Of a stretch of DNA of 64,000 bases, positions 9,251 to 17,712 are shown one piece after another; position 1 is the first letter of the stretch, and the number at the start of each line of letters is the position of its first letter. Origin of the DNA: Verrucomicrobiaceae bacterium (GTDB lineage Bacteria > Verrucomicrobiota > Verrucomicrobiia > Verrucomicrobiales > Verrucomicrobiaceae); NCBI GenBank assembly GCA_015075365.1, contig JABTUN010000002.1, positions 496,001 to 560,000 of the forward strand, in the 5' to 3' direction. The notes under the pieces are model-generated. The model was not told the DNA's origin. It saw only the letters and a program-made list of their open reading frames with translations, and did no database searches. The translations under genes and the position numbers were made by a program.

Positions 9251-10207
9251 TCAAGAATTGATTCGCAGAAAATCGCGAAAATAATCAATCGTGCGGCGGA
9301 TTCCGTCCTCGAAGGAAACTTTGGGTTCCCAGCCGAGCAATTGGCGGGCGAGCGTGATGTCCGGCTGGCGCACCTTGGGGTCGTCCTTCGGCAGCTCCTT
9401 TTCGATGATCGGCTGGCTGCTGCCCGTGATGCGCAAAATGGCCTCCGCGAACTGGCGGATCGTCATCTCCGCCGGGTTGCCAATGTTCACCGGTTCATGG
9501 CGTTCGCTCTGCGACAGCTTGTAAATGCCGTCGATCAAGTCCGACACATAGCAGAAGCTGCGCGTCTGGCTGCCATCGCCAAACACCGTCAGCGGACGGC
9601 CCTCCAGCGCCTGGCCGATGAAGGCCGGCACCACGCGCCCGTCCTCCAGGCGCATGCGTGGTCCGTAGGTGTTGAATATGCGCACGATCTTCGTGTCCAC
9701 CCCGTGTGCGCGGTGGTAGGCCATCGTCATCGCCTCCGCGAAACGCTTCGCCTCGTCATAGACCCCGCGCGGACCGATCGGGTTCACATTGCCCCAGTAT
9801 GTCTCCTTTTGCGGATGCTCCAACGGGTCGCCATAGGTCTCCGAAGTGGACGCCAGAAGAAAGGTCGCCCCTTTCGCCTTGGCAAGGCCCAGGGTGTTGT
9901 GCGTGCCCAGTGATCCCACCTTCATCGTCTGGATCGGCAGCTTCAGGTAGTCGATCGGACTCGCGGGCGAGGCAAAGTGAAACACCAGATGCACCTCCCC
10001 CGGCAGGTAGATGTAATTTGTCACATCGTGCTTGATGAAGTGGAAGTCGGGATTCCCGGCCAGATGCGCGATGTTGCGCGTGTTGCCTGTGAGCAGGTTG
10101 TCGATGCCGATCACCTTGTATCCTTCCGCCAGCAGCCGGTCGGTGAGATGGGAACCCAGAAACCCGGCGGCACCGGTGACCACGGCTGTCTTTTTGATGT
10201 TGCTCAT
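9251..10207 (-). CDS. UDP-glucuronate decarboxylase / NAD-dependent sugar epimerase
   Basis: Short-chain dehydrogenase-fold enzyme of 318 residues, most similar in pattern to UXS, which converts UDP-glucuronate to UDP-xylose for exopolysaccharide or LPS. Visible features: NAD-binding GAAGFLGS (12-19), the STSE catalytic Ser/Thr stretch (120-123), and YDEAK (150-154) providing the Tyr-x-x-x-Lys pair. The [12 protein letters not shown] and [13 protein letters not shown] segments are characteristic of UXS and distinguish it from GalE. It is divergently oriented to the lipoprotein gene that starts at 10349. Confidence 0.88.
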   Translation of the reverse strand: MSNIKKTAVVTGAAGFLGSHLTDRLLAEGYKVIGIDNLLTGNTRNIAHLAGNPDFHFIKHDVTNYIYLPGEVHLVFHFASPASPIDYLKLPIQTMKVGSLGTHNTLGLAKAKGATFLLASTSETYGDPLEHPQKETYWGNVNPIGPRGVYDEAKRFAEAMTMAYHRAHGVDTKIVRIFNTYGPRMRLEDGRVVPAFIGQALEGRPLTVFGDGSQTRSFCYVSDLIDGIYKLSQSERHEPVNIGNPAEMTIRQFAEAILRITGSSQPIIEKELPKDDPKVRQPDITLARQLLGWEPKVSFEDGIRRTIDYFRDFLRINS

Positions 10208-10348
10208 TGAAAAAGGGGAAAGAAGGGCGCGAGTCTGGGACAGTTCACCACGAACGCAAGCGCGGACTCCGGTGAAGATGCCGCATCGCCTGCGCGCTTG
10301 TGCCCGCCGCGGATTCGTGGCAAAAAGGCGGTCTTATTTCCCCTCCGC

Positions 10349-11455
10349 ATGCGTTCCAAGCTCCTCCGCATCCTCCTATGGCTTCCCGCCCTGCTGCTGG
10401 GCGCCTGCGACCCTGGCGGTGACGCTGGCGGCGATCCCTTTGCGGAGCATGAGCTCCAGCGGCAGCGCGCAGCCGAGCAATCCCGCGCGATGACCTTCCG
10501 TCCGCCGCCCGAGCTGGCGAGCACGCTCGGTATCCAGGCGGAGGACGCGCGCCAGGAGATCGTCCTGCTCCAGGCATCCGGCGCGCAGCCCTACGGCACC
10601 TTCCAGCGCCAGTTTCTCGCCACACTCGTCGCCGCCCAGCGCGGCTGGAAATTCTCCACCCACGACGCGGCGGGCAGCGCCGCCCGGCAGCAGGAGCAGT
10701 GGAGCGCCGCGCTCGCCCAAAAGCCCGCCGCCATTCTTCTCGATCCGGTGGATGCAGCCGGCTTTGCGCCCCTCATGGCGCAGGCCGTGCAGTCCGGTGT
10801 GGTTGTCATCGGCCTCGATCCATCGCTTCAGGGCTGTACCACAATCGTTCACTGTCCTCCACAGGCCGTGGGAGCCACGGCCGCCGCGCTCGCCATCGAC
10901 GCGCTCAAGCGCAAAGCCGCTGATGAAGGCCTGGCGGAGCCATCCGGCCGCATCGTGCAGTTGCGCACGGATGAGTCCTCCTCGTGGAGCAACCGCGTGG
11001 CCGCTGGCTTCGGCGACGGGCTTCGCAAGGCCTCCAGCGCCATTCTTGTGCATGACGCGCCCACGGATTCGAACGCGGACCAGGCCGTCCAGCGCCTGGG
11101 GGAGGCGTTCCGCATCCAGAAGCAGTTCGACATCATCTTCTGCCACTCGGACGCGGTCGCCGCAGGTGCCGCGCGCTTTGCCGACAGCCAGGGCATCCGG
11201 GAAAACACCCTCATCATCGGCGTCGATGGCATCCCCGGCCGCGGTGCCGGGCTTCAACTGCTGCGCGATGGCGAGATCGACGCCACCATCGCACGCCCCC
11301 CTCTCGTGGACCTGGCGCTGCGCATCGCGGTCAAACTGCGTGCCGATCCCGGCTTCAAACCCCAACCCGCCTACGAACTGGCCCCGCTGGCCGTCACGCC
11401 GCGCAATCATGCCGAGGTCTCGCGCCGCGGCTCCTACAAGCTCCCGGAGCTCTGA
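10349..11455 (+). CDS. Substrate-binding lipoprotein, LacI/ribose-binding type
   Basis: 368 residues. The start at ATG 10349 gives a lipoprotein signal peptide with lipobox LLGAC, so the mature protein is membrane-anchored at Cys. The body is a periplasmic binding protein of the sugar-binding (RbsB/LacI) class: paired alpha/beta lobes, [44 protein letters not shown] and [11 protein letters not shown] are the typical segments. No ABC permease or ATPase is adjacent, so the ligand and transporter are unknown. trpF follows after 6 bp, suggesting co-transcription. Confidence 0.85.
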   Translation: MRSKLLRILLWLPALLLGACDPGGDAGGDPFAEHELQRQRAAEQSRAMTFRPPPELASTLGIQAEDARQEIVLLQASGAQPYGTFQRQFLATLVAAQRGWKFSTHDAAGSAARQQEQWSAALAQKPAAILLDPVDAAGFAPLMAQAVQSGVVVIGLDPSLQGCTTIVHCPPQAVGATAAALAIDALKRKAADEGLAEPSGRIVQLRTDESSSWSNRVAAGFGDGLRKASSAILVHDAPTDSNADQAVQRLGEAFRIQKQFDIIFCHSDAVAAGAARFADSQGIRENTLIIGVDGIPGRGAGLQLLRDGEIDATIARPPLVDLALRIAVKLRADPGFKPQPAYELAPLAVTPRNHAEVSRRGSYKLPEL

Positions 11456-11461
11456 CCCGCC

Positions 11462-12133
11462 ATGTTTCCCCCACCAGACCGCCTGGGCATCAAAATCTGT
11501 GGCTTCAAAGACCCCGCCCAGGTGCGGCAGGTGCTCGACCTCGGCGCGGATGCCATTGGCATCAACCTCTGGCCGCAATCGAAGCGCCACATGCCCTTGG
11601 AGCAGGCGGTCAGCAGCCTCTCCGGCCTGGCCGCGCGGCACCACCTCGTCGCCGTGCTTGTGAACCCCGATGAGGCGTTGCTGGAGGCAACCATCCGCTC
11701 AGGCCTTTTCCGCACGCTTCAATTGCATGGGGACGAGCCACCCGCGCTCGTCTCCGCGCTCCTCCAGCGCGGCCTGCATGTCATCAAGGCCTTCCAGATC
11801 CGGGATGCCGCCTCCCTCGACCAGATCAGCCCGTATGCCTGCGCGGACATCCTTCTCGACGCCTACAATCCCGGCCTCTACGGCGGCGGCGGGCATGCTT
11901 TTCCCTGGGACCTCGCCGTGCGCGCTGCGGAGCGCTTTCCCGGCAAGCGCATCATCCTTTCCGGCGGGCTGACTCCTTCCACCATTGCCGATGCCGTGGC
12001 GCAGACCCGCCCTGCGGCCGTCGATGTGGCCAGCGGGGTCGAATCCGCCCCCGGCATCAAGGATCCCGCCCTCGTGGCCGCCTTCATCCGCACCGCCCGC
12101 GCCGTCCCCTGCCCTGCTACGTCGGCCTCCTGA
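11462..12133 (+). CDS. trpF: Phosphoribosylanthranilate isomerase
   Basis: TIM-barrel enzyme of tryptophan synthesis that isomerises N-(5-phosphoribosyl)anthranilate to CdRP. 223 residues, with the family landmarks KICG (catalytic Cys), AIGINLWPQSKR, LQLHGDE, the DAYNPGLYGGGG phosphate-binding loop, LSGGLTPS and DVASGVESAPGIKD. The canonical GTG of the phosphate loop reads GGGG here. It is not clustered with other trp genes but follows the lipoprotein gene by 6 bp. Confidence 0.88.
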   Translation: MFPPPDRLGIKICGFKDPAQVRQVLDLGADAIGINLWPQSKRHMPLEQAVSSLSGLAARHHLVAVLVNPDEALLEATIRSGLFRTLQLHGDEPPALVSALLQRGLHVIKAFQIRDAASLDQISPYACADILLDAYNPGLYGGGGHAFPWDLAVRAAERFPGKRIILSGGLTPSTIADAVAQTRPAAVDVASGVESAPGIKDPALVAAFIRTARAVPCPATSAS

Positions 12134-12143
12134 GCCTCCGGCC

Positions 12144-12995
12144 TCAATACAGGCCCATTTTTGCCCGCAGCAGGTGCTTGGCCAGGATCCACGCCTTCCG
12201 CGCCCCGGACAGTCGGGCGCGCTTCTGGAAGACCGGGTAGCGTTCCCGCTTCAGGCTCTCCAGGATCGTCGAATAAATCTCCGCCATGATCTCGGAGGCC
12301 ACCATGTGCTTCCGGTCCTCCGGCGGCAGCGCCTTGCGCGCCGCCTCATAGTAGCCGCGCGCGCGGCGATACTCGAAATCGAGCAGCTTCTTCAGCCGTT
12401 CCCCGGCCGCACCGTTGATCAGGTCCGCCTCCTGCACCTGAAACTGCCTCAAATCCTCCAAAGGCAGGTAAATGCGGCCCATCTCCCGTGCATCCTGCCC
12501 CACATCCCGGATGATGTTCGTCAGTTGCAGCGCATAGCCCAGGTTGATCGCGTAATCCCGCGTCTCCGGCCTCTCGTGGCCGAAGATCTCGATGCTCACC
12601 AGCCCCACCACGCTCGCCACCTTGTAGCAGTAGGCGCGCAGCTCCTCAAAGGTCTCGTAGCGCAGCCGCGTGATGTCCGAGGCCACGCCCTCGATGATCT
12701 CCGCCATCCAGGCCCGCGGAAAGCCGTACTTTTTCGGCAGGTCCAGCGCCTCATCCAGCACGGAGTCTCCTGGCGGGGCGCCCTCCAGCACGCATTTCCT
12801 CCAGTGTGCCAGCTCACGTTCCTTCTCCTCCTCGCTCCGCCCCGGATCGTCCGCGATGTCGTCCACCACGCGGCAAAACGCGTAAAAGGTGATCATGTCC
12901 CGCTTCCGCTCCTTGGGCAGGCATCCCAGCGCGAAGGCGAGGTTCGACTTCGCCTGGCGGGCGATCTGCGCGGAGGAAAGCTGGCTCTGGCTCAT
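12144..12995 (-). CDS. Squalene/phytoene synthase family protein (HpnD/CrtB type)
   Basis: Prenyl-diphosphate head-to-head condensing enzyme of about 283 residues. Both Asp-rich Mg-binding motifs are present: DDIAD (45-49) and the second motif DVGQD within LTNIIRDVGQDAREMGRIYLP. The latter form and the CYKVASVVGL segment fit presqualene-diphosphate synthase (HpnD) or phytoene synthase; hopanoid or carotenoid synthesis is likely but cannot be decided without neighbours. The ATG at 12993-12995 was chosen because upstream in-frame sequence is antisense to the next gene. It converges with trpF, with 10 bp between the stops. Confidence 0.87.
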   Translation of the reverse strand: MSQSQLSSAQIARQAKSNLAFALGCLPKERKRDMITFYAFCRVVDDIADDPGRSEEEKERELAHWRKCVLEGAPPGDSVLDEALDLPKKYGFPRAWMAEIIEGVASDITRLRYETFEELRAYCYKVASVVGLVSIEIFGHERPETRDYAINLGYALQLTNIIRDVGQDAREMGRIYLPLEDLRQFQVQEADLINGAAGERLKKLLDFEYRRARGYYEAARKALPPEDRKHMVASEIMAEIYSTILESLKRERYPVFQKRARLSGARKAWILAKHLLRAKMGLY

Positions 12996-13142
12996 GTAGA
13001 TGGGGGGGCGCGCGGCCTCACAGCCCGGCGGCGCGCCAGTCATAGCCAGCCACACCGCATGGCAAGCGCCAAAACCATGCGATCCCTGTGCCCGACTGAC
13101 AAAACCTTGAACTTTGTGCCGCGCGGCCCGTAAACTCCCGCC

Positions 13143-14156
13143 ATGAAAGCCGTCGGCTACCGCCAGTCCCTTCCCATCTCCGATCCAGATTCGCTCATCG
13201 ACTTCATCGCGCCTGATCCGGTGCCCGCCGGACGCGACTTGCTCATCGAGGTCAAAGCCGTCGCGGTCAATCCTGTCGATGGCAAGGTGCGGCTGCGCGC
13301 CCAGCCACCCGAGGGCCAGACCGCCATCCTCGGCTGGGATGCCACCGGCATCGTCAAAGTGGCCGGGCCGGACTGCCGCCTCTTCCAGGCGGGCGACGAG
13401 GTGTGGTATGCCGGGGATGTCACGCGTCCCGGCTGCAATTCCGAGCTGCACCTCGTCGATGAGCGCATCGTCGGGCGGAAGCCCGCCTCCCTCAGCTTCG
13501 CGCAGGCCGCCGCGCTGCCGCTCACCAGCATCACCGCCTGGGAGCTGCTGTTTGAGCGCCTGCGCATCCCGCCGGGCAAGCATCCGCTCGGCCAGAGCCT
13601 GCTCATCATCGGCGCGGCAGGCGGCGTGGGCTCCATCCTCACCCAGATCGCCTCCCGCCTCACCGCCCTCACCGTCATCGGCACCGCCGCGCGTCCTGAG
13701 TCGCGGGACTGGGTGCTGCAAAACGGCGCGCACCATGTCATCGACCACTCCCAGCCCCTCGCCGCCGAATTGAGGCGCCTCGGCATCCCGCAGATCACGC
13801 ATGTGGCCGCGCTCACCCAGACCGACCGGCACTGGGAGCAGATCGTCGAGAGCCTGGCCCCGCAGGGGCACCTCTGCCTCATCGACGACCCGCCCGCCCT
13901 TGATGTGAAGCTGCTCAAAAAGAAAAGCATCGCCCTGCACTGGGAGCTCATGTTCACCCGCAGCATGTTCCAGACGCCGGACATGATCGCCCAGCATCAT
14001 CTGCTCAACGAAGTCTCCGCCCTCGTCGATGCGGGCATCCTCCGCAGCACCTTCGCCGATCACTACGGCACGATCTGCGCGGAGAACCTCAAACGCGCCC
14101 AGGCCTTGATCGAAAGCGGCCGCTCCCGCGGCAAGATCGTCCTGGAGGGCTTCTGA
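13143..14156 (+). CDS. Zinc-type alcohol dehydrogenase / quinone oxidoreductase-like protein
   Basis: Medium-chain dehydrogenase/reductase of 337 residues. N-terminal GroES-like catalytic domain (VKAVAVNPVDGKVR, GWDATGIV) and a Rossmann domain with the LIIGAAGGVGSI nucleotide-binding motif. The Cys/His zinc ligands of classical ADHs are not obvious, so an NADPH:quinone-reductase-like role (family known as zinc-binding alcohol dehydrogenase family protein) is most likely. It is divergent from the squalene-synthase-like gene across a 147-bp intergenic region. Confidence 0.82.
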   Translation: MKAVGYRQSLPISDPDSLIDFIAPDPVPAGRDLLIEVKAVAVNPVDGKVRLRAQPPEGQTAILGWDATGIVKVAGPDCRLFQAGDEVWYAGDVTRPGCNSELHLVDERIVGRKPASLSFAQAAALPLTSITAWELLFERLRIPPGKHPLGQSLLIIGAAGGVGSILTQIASRLTALTVIGTAARPESRDWVLQNGAHHVIDHSQPLAAELRRLGIPQITHVAALTQTDRHWEQIVESLAPQGHLCLIDDPPALDVKLLKKKSIALHWELMFTRSMFQTPDMIAQHHLLNEVSALVDAGILRSTFADHYGTICAENLKRAQALIESGRSRGKIVLEGF

Positions 14157-14218
14157 GACCGCCAAATTCAGCCCTTGCAACTCAACGCGCCCTTGTGGTT
14201 CAATGTCCCACACCGCCC

Positions 14219-15019
14219 ATGCGCACCTGCCCGATCCAGTCCTGCCCCCGCCGCCCTGCCGGCATCCCGGAGAGCCTTTTCTCCCGCCGGGAATGGATCA
14301 AGCACTTTGCCGTGGGCAGCGCGCTGGCGCTCACCGGTGGCAGCTTCAAGAGCACCCTGCTGGCAGAGATCGCCCCCGGCACCAATCCGGCGAACATCCT
14401 CAAGTTCAACCTCGCCAACTATCCCGTGCTGCAAACGGACTACGGTTCGATGCGCTTCAATCTCTTCGGCACCGCTGTGGCCAACGGCATCATCACCCTC
14501 ACCCGCGCCCCCGGCTCCGTTTATTATGCCGTCAGCGCCTGGTGCACCCATGAGGGCTGCATTGTCGATCCTTACGACCACAGCGAAGGCACGCAGGCCA
14601 TGATCTGCTATTGCCACAATTCCATCTATGACATCCAGGGCCGCATCATCAGCGAGGCCACCCCAGGCCAGGCGGACCTGCCAACCTACAACACCTCCCT
14701 GAGTGGAAACATCCTCAGCGTCGAAATCCCCAACCTCAATTTCAAGGTCAACAACATCCTGCCTTCCGCCCCCGTCGCTGGCAATCCACGCTTCCAGATC
14801 AGTTTCTCTGCCCGCAAAGATGCGCGCTACAGGATCCTTTATACTCCAAATCTGACCGCCACTCCGGCCCCCGTCGGCTTCTACAGCTCCGCGTCCAGCC
14901 AGTTGGTATTAAACCAGATCACATATAATTCCACTTCCACGCGCACTCTCTGGGTCCAAAACACCACCGGCAGCGGCTTTTACATGGTCGAGATGATCGT
15001 GGACGCCTACAACCCGTGA
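14219..15019 (+). CDS. Rieske [2Fe-2S] domain protein with Tat-like signal
   Basis: About 266 residues. The N-terminus has a twin-arginine-like motif (SRREWIK) before a hydrophobic stretch, so folded export is likely. The iron-sulphur ligands appear as CTH (with CTHEGC) and CYCH, i.e. the C-x-H and C-x-x-H pairs of a Rieske cluster. The C-terminal 100 residues form a separate beta-rich domain with no recognised motif. A GTG at 14195 is also in frame; the ATG at 14219 is preferred. It is probably an electron-transfer subunit, but the partner is not in the window. Confidence 0.8.
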   Translation: MRTCPIQSCPRRPAGIPESLFSRREWIKHFAVGSALALTGGSFKSTLLAEIAPGTNPANILKFNLANYPVLQTDYGSMRFNLFGTAVANGIITLTRAPGSVYYAVSAWCTHEGCIVDPYDHSEGTQAMICYCHNSIYDIQGRIISEATPGQADLPTYNTSLSGNILSVEIPNLNFKVNNILPSAPVAGNPRFQISFSARKDARYRILYTPNLTATPAPVGFYSSASSQLVLNQITYNSTSTRTLWVQNTTGSGFYMVEMIVDAYNP

Positions 15020-15115
15020 GCCGCGGTCCCCAAACGCCCGCGCCTGCCTCCCGCGCGTGAATTCCCGCGCCCAGCGCTTTGACAACCCTCCGCCTCCGGC
15101 GACACTGGCCGCCCC

Positions 15116-15586
15116 TTGAAACGAGTCCTCTTTGTCTGCACTGGAAACACCTGCCGCAGCCCCATGGCTGAGGCGCTGTTTCGTGACCTCGTCAAAGACC
15201 GCACGGACTACGAGGTCGCCAGCGCCGGCATCGCCGCGGCCCCCGGCATGCCCGCCAGCAAGCACACCACAGCCATTTTGAAGGAAAAAGGCCTGCACCG
15301 GGATGACTTCACCTCCCGCATGCTCAACGAGGAGATGCTCAAGGCCGCCACCCACGTCTTTGCCATGTCCGGCCACCACCTCGCCGCCCTTGAGGCCGAG
15401 TTCCCCGAGCACGCGGACAAGGTCTATCTGGTGTCCGAATTCGCCGCGGAGGACGATCTGCGCGGCAAGGATGTCAGCGACCCCTTCGGTGCCGGACGCG
15501 CCACCTACGAGGAGACCCTGGCTGATCTGGAGCGCATGCTGCCCAGCCTCGTCGCCTACATCGACCAGACCCACAAGGACGCGTGA
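15116..15586 (+). CDS. Low-molecular-weight protein-tyrosine phosphatase family protein
   Basis: 156 residues. The P-loop CTGNTCRS (Cys8, Arg14) at the very N-terminus is the CX5R active site of LMW-PTPs and of arsenate reductases that share the fold; the general-acid DP motif appears in VSDPFG. The start codon is TTG at 15116, forced by the motif lying eight residues in. It could act on protein phosphotyrosine or phosphoarginine; the neighbours do not discriminate. Confidence 0.88.
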   Translation: MKRVLFVCTGNTCRSPMAEALFRDLVKDRTDYEVASAGIAAAPGMPASKHTTAILKEKGLHRDDFTSRMLNEEMLKAATHVFAMSGHHLAALEAEFPEHADKVYLVSEFAAEDDLRGKDVSDPFGAGRATYEETLADLERMLPSLVAYIDQTHKDA

Positions 15587-15605
15587 AGCCGCCGGGGCCC
15601 CGGCC

Positions 15606-15734
15606 TCACTTCCCGCACCCGCAACCACCACCGCAGCCGGGTTTTTTACGCTTCTTCGCGGCGCGCACGGTGAACAGCACCACGGTGATCAAAACAACCG
15701 CGATCGCGGCGATGGACTGCCAGTATTCGTTCAT
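15606..15734 (-). CDS. Small Cys/Gly-tailed membrane protein
   Basis: A 42-residue product with one hydrophobic helix (SIAAIAVVLITVVLFTV), a basic stop-transfer (RAAKKRKK) and a tail PGCGGGCGCGK with three cysteines. The layout resembles FeoB-associated Cys-rich membrane proteins, but no feo genes are adjacent. It is convergent with the phosphatase gene (19 bp between the stops). Short, so moderate confidence. Confidence 0.6.
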   Translation of the reverse strand: MNEYWQSIAAIAVVLITVVLFTVRAAKKRKKPGCGGGCGCGK

Positions 15735-16049
15735 AGGAGGGTGTGGGTGAGTGTGCCGCAGCCATAACCGGAGACCCGGCCTTCCCAACCTCCAAATCAC
15801 CCAATCTTCTCGGCCGCATCATCCCTGCGGGACCACGCGGCAGCCAACGCCGGTCTCCAGCAGGTGTTTCATCAAGACTCTGCGCCGGCTGGCCTCAGCC
15901 AGAAGCCATCGCGTCCAGAGGCTCTTGGGCCTGAAAGGCCCGGAGAATCCGGCCAGGCTCATGTTCGACGAAACATCACCTTTCCCGCCCCTCTCTCCGC
16001 CGGGACTTCTCCCGATAAGGCGCGTGAGTCCGGCGCGTTCCTTCCGCCC
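15735..16049. other. Intergenic region without a recognised gene
   Basis: 315 bp between the divergent small membrane protein and the DUF5009 gene. The only structure I see is a short stem GGGCC-TGAAA-GGCCC at 15927-15941. It presumably contains both promoters, but no clear -35/-10 pair is visible. Confidence 0.4.
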
Positions 16050-17219
16050 ATGACCGCGCCCAGCCACCGTCTCCTCTCCCTCGATGCCTTCCGGGGCTTC
16101 ATCATGCTGTTGATGGCCTCCTCCGCCTTTGGCATGGCAAAGATGGCGGAGATGCATCCCGGCACGCTGTGGGAGTTCCTCAAGCCGCAGTTCGAGCACC
16201 GCGCCTGGCAGGGCTGCTCCCTGTGGGATCTCATCCAGCCCAGTTTCATGTTCATGGTCGGCGTCGCCGTGCCCTACTCCTGCTGGAAGCGGCGGGAAAA
16301 CGGCCAGGGGCTGCCCGGCATGACCTGGCACGCCCTCACCCGCTCCATCCTTCTCATCCTCCTGGCGGTCATGCTCACCACCCGCTCCGGGGACAAGCAG
16401 ACCGTCTGGGCCTTCACCAATGTGCTCGGCCAGATCGGCCTCGGTTACCTCTTCCTCTTCATCCTGGCCAATCTCGGCTGGGAATACATGATCGCGGGCA
16501 TCATCGCCATCCTCGGCGGCTACACGGCCTATTTCGTCCTGCATCCCCTGCCCACCGCGGAGCAGGTCGCCGCCATCCAGGGCATGAAAGGCACGGAGGG
16601 CGCCATCCTCGACGGCTGGTTCGGCCACTGGAGCATCCACCTCAACGCGGCCGCGCATTTCGACCGCTGGTTCCTCAATCTCTTCCCGCAGGCGCAGCCC
16701 TTTGAATATAATCCCGGCGGCTACCAGACCCTCAATTTCATTCCCTCGCTCGCCACCATGCTCGGCGGTGCCATGACCGGCCACTTCCTCATGCGCAGCC
16801 CGCGCGCGGACACCAGCAAGGTCGCGCGGCTCGTCATCGCCGGCGTGCTGCTGCTCTTCGTGGGCACCATCGTCGGCCTGTTCGGCATGCCGGTCGTCAA
16901 GCGCATCTGGACACCCTCGTGGGCGGTGTACAGCACCGGCTGGGTGCTCCTCCTGCTCGCCTTCTTCTACTGGCTGGTGGAGATCGCCAATTTCCGCCGC
17001 CTCGTCTTCCCGCTCGTCGTCGTCGGCATGAACAGCATCACGATTTATCTGCTGCACAACCTCTGCGGCGGCTGGATCCGGGAAAACCTGCGCAAGCACC
17101 TGCCCGCCGCCTGGTTCCCGGCGGACTACGCGCCCTTCCTCGAGTCCTGCGGCGTGCTCGCCATCCTCTGGCTCGTCTGCTGGTGGCTCTACCGGCAGAA
17201 AGCCTTCCTCAAGCTCTGA
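16050..17219 (+). CDS. DUF5009 / NagX-like membrane acyltransferase
   Basis: 389-residue polytopic membrane protein starting SHRLLSLDAFRGF, the hallmark of the DUF5009 and heparan-alpha-glucosaminide N-acetyltransferase (HGSNAT)-like family. About ten hydrophobic helices follow (e.g. LILLAVMLTT, LGYLFLFILANLGW, FVGTIVGLFG, WVLLLLAFFYWLVEI), with a conserved His in SITIYLLHNLCGGWI. Members are thought to move acetyl groups across the membrane onto amino sugars; the substrate here is unknown. Upstream in-frame codons exist, but the ATG at 16050 precedes the family motif directly. Confidence 0.85.
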   Translation: MTAPSHRLLSLDAFRGFIMLLMASSAFGMAKMAEMHPGTLWEFLKPQFEHRAWQGCSLWDLIQPSFMFMVGVAVPYSCWKRRENGQGLPGMTWHALTRSILLILLAVMLTTRSGDKQTVWAFTNVLGQIGLGYLFLFILANLGWEYMIAGIIAILGGYTAYFVLHPLPTAEQVAAIQGMKGTEGAILDGWFGHWSIHLNAAAHFDRWFLNLFPQAQPFEYNPGGYQTLNFIPSLATMLGGAMTGHFLMRSPRADTSKVARLVIAGVLLLFVGTIVGLFGMPVVKRIWTPSWAVYSTGWVLLLLAFFYWLVEIANFRRLVFPLVVVGMNSITIYLLHNLCGGWIRENLRKHLPAAWFPADYAPFLESCGVLAILWLVCWWLYRQKAFLKL

Positions 17220-17384
17220 TCCCCCGGTTCGTTCCCGGCCTCGTCCTCCCGTTCGTCCGCGATCCGCTGACGCGCGTTTCCGGTTCCACGCCGCACCCCG
17301 AACCACGCAGCGCCGGTCAGAGGGTGAGAAGTCAGTGGTCAGCATCTGCTGCACTGTCGCTCTGCTGCTCTGAAGCTCTGTTCC

Positions 17385-17613
17385 CCGTTCGTCGTTCGGC
17401 CTTGAGGCCGTTCTATCCTTGAACGTCCAGCGTTGGACGTTCGACGTTGAATGTTCGCCCAAGGTTGGCCGAAAGAGAGAAAAAAGGGCGAAAGAGGTCA
17501 GAGGCGCGCGGAGCGCGTTCGTAGTTCGGGCTGGAGCCCGTTCCAACATTGGACGTTCAACGTTAAATGTTCGCCCTGGGTTGGCCGAAAGAGAGAAAAG
17601 GACGAAAAAGCCA
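17385..17613 (+). repeat. Two tandem copies of a dispersed palindromic intergenic repeat
   Basis: The 493-bp gap 17220-17712 holds no gene. Copy A (about 17385-17487) and copy B (about 17515-17613) share, in order: GTTCG, a small hairpin (GGCC-TTGA-GGCC in A; CGGGCT-GG-AGCCCG in B), TTGGACGTTC with near-palindromic AACGTT steps, GGTTGGCCGAAAGAGAGAAA and an A-rich tail. A third copy lies at 37672-37804 beside the other hsdR, and inverted copies lie at 26.2 kb and 47.5-47.84 kb. Stem sequences differ between copies while pairing is kept, as in REP-type elements. Confidence 0.7.
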
Positions 17614-17682
17614 CGGACGGGAGCGCGGAGATTCGCCTCGTGGCTTCGCAGCTTCTCCGCTGCTTCTCAAACTCAATCCGCA

Positions 17683-17712
17683 CACAGCAGCTCCGCCTGT
17701 TACAGCACCGCT
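17683..17712 (-). other. Remnant of another hsdR 3' end
   Basis: Just after the hsdR1 stop, CCGCACACAGCAGCTCC and following bases match the sequence at 37835-37865, where they encode the last residues (QQAELLCAD) of hsdR2. Here they are non-coding. This looks like a recombination scar left when one hsdR replaced another. Confidence 0.5.

Noticed and set aside
12996..14213. N-terminal extension of the squalene/phytoene synthase-like frame
   Set aside because: This part is antisense to the dehydrogenase gene at 13143-14156; the enzyme starts at 12995.
15819..17549. 576-codon minus-strand ORF
   Set aside because: Antisense to the DUF5009 gene, Glu/Gly-rich shadow without any domain.
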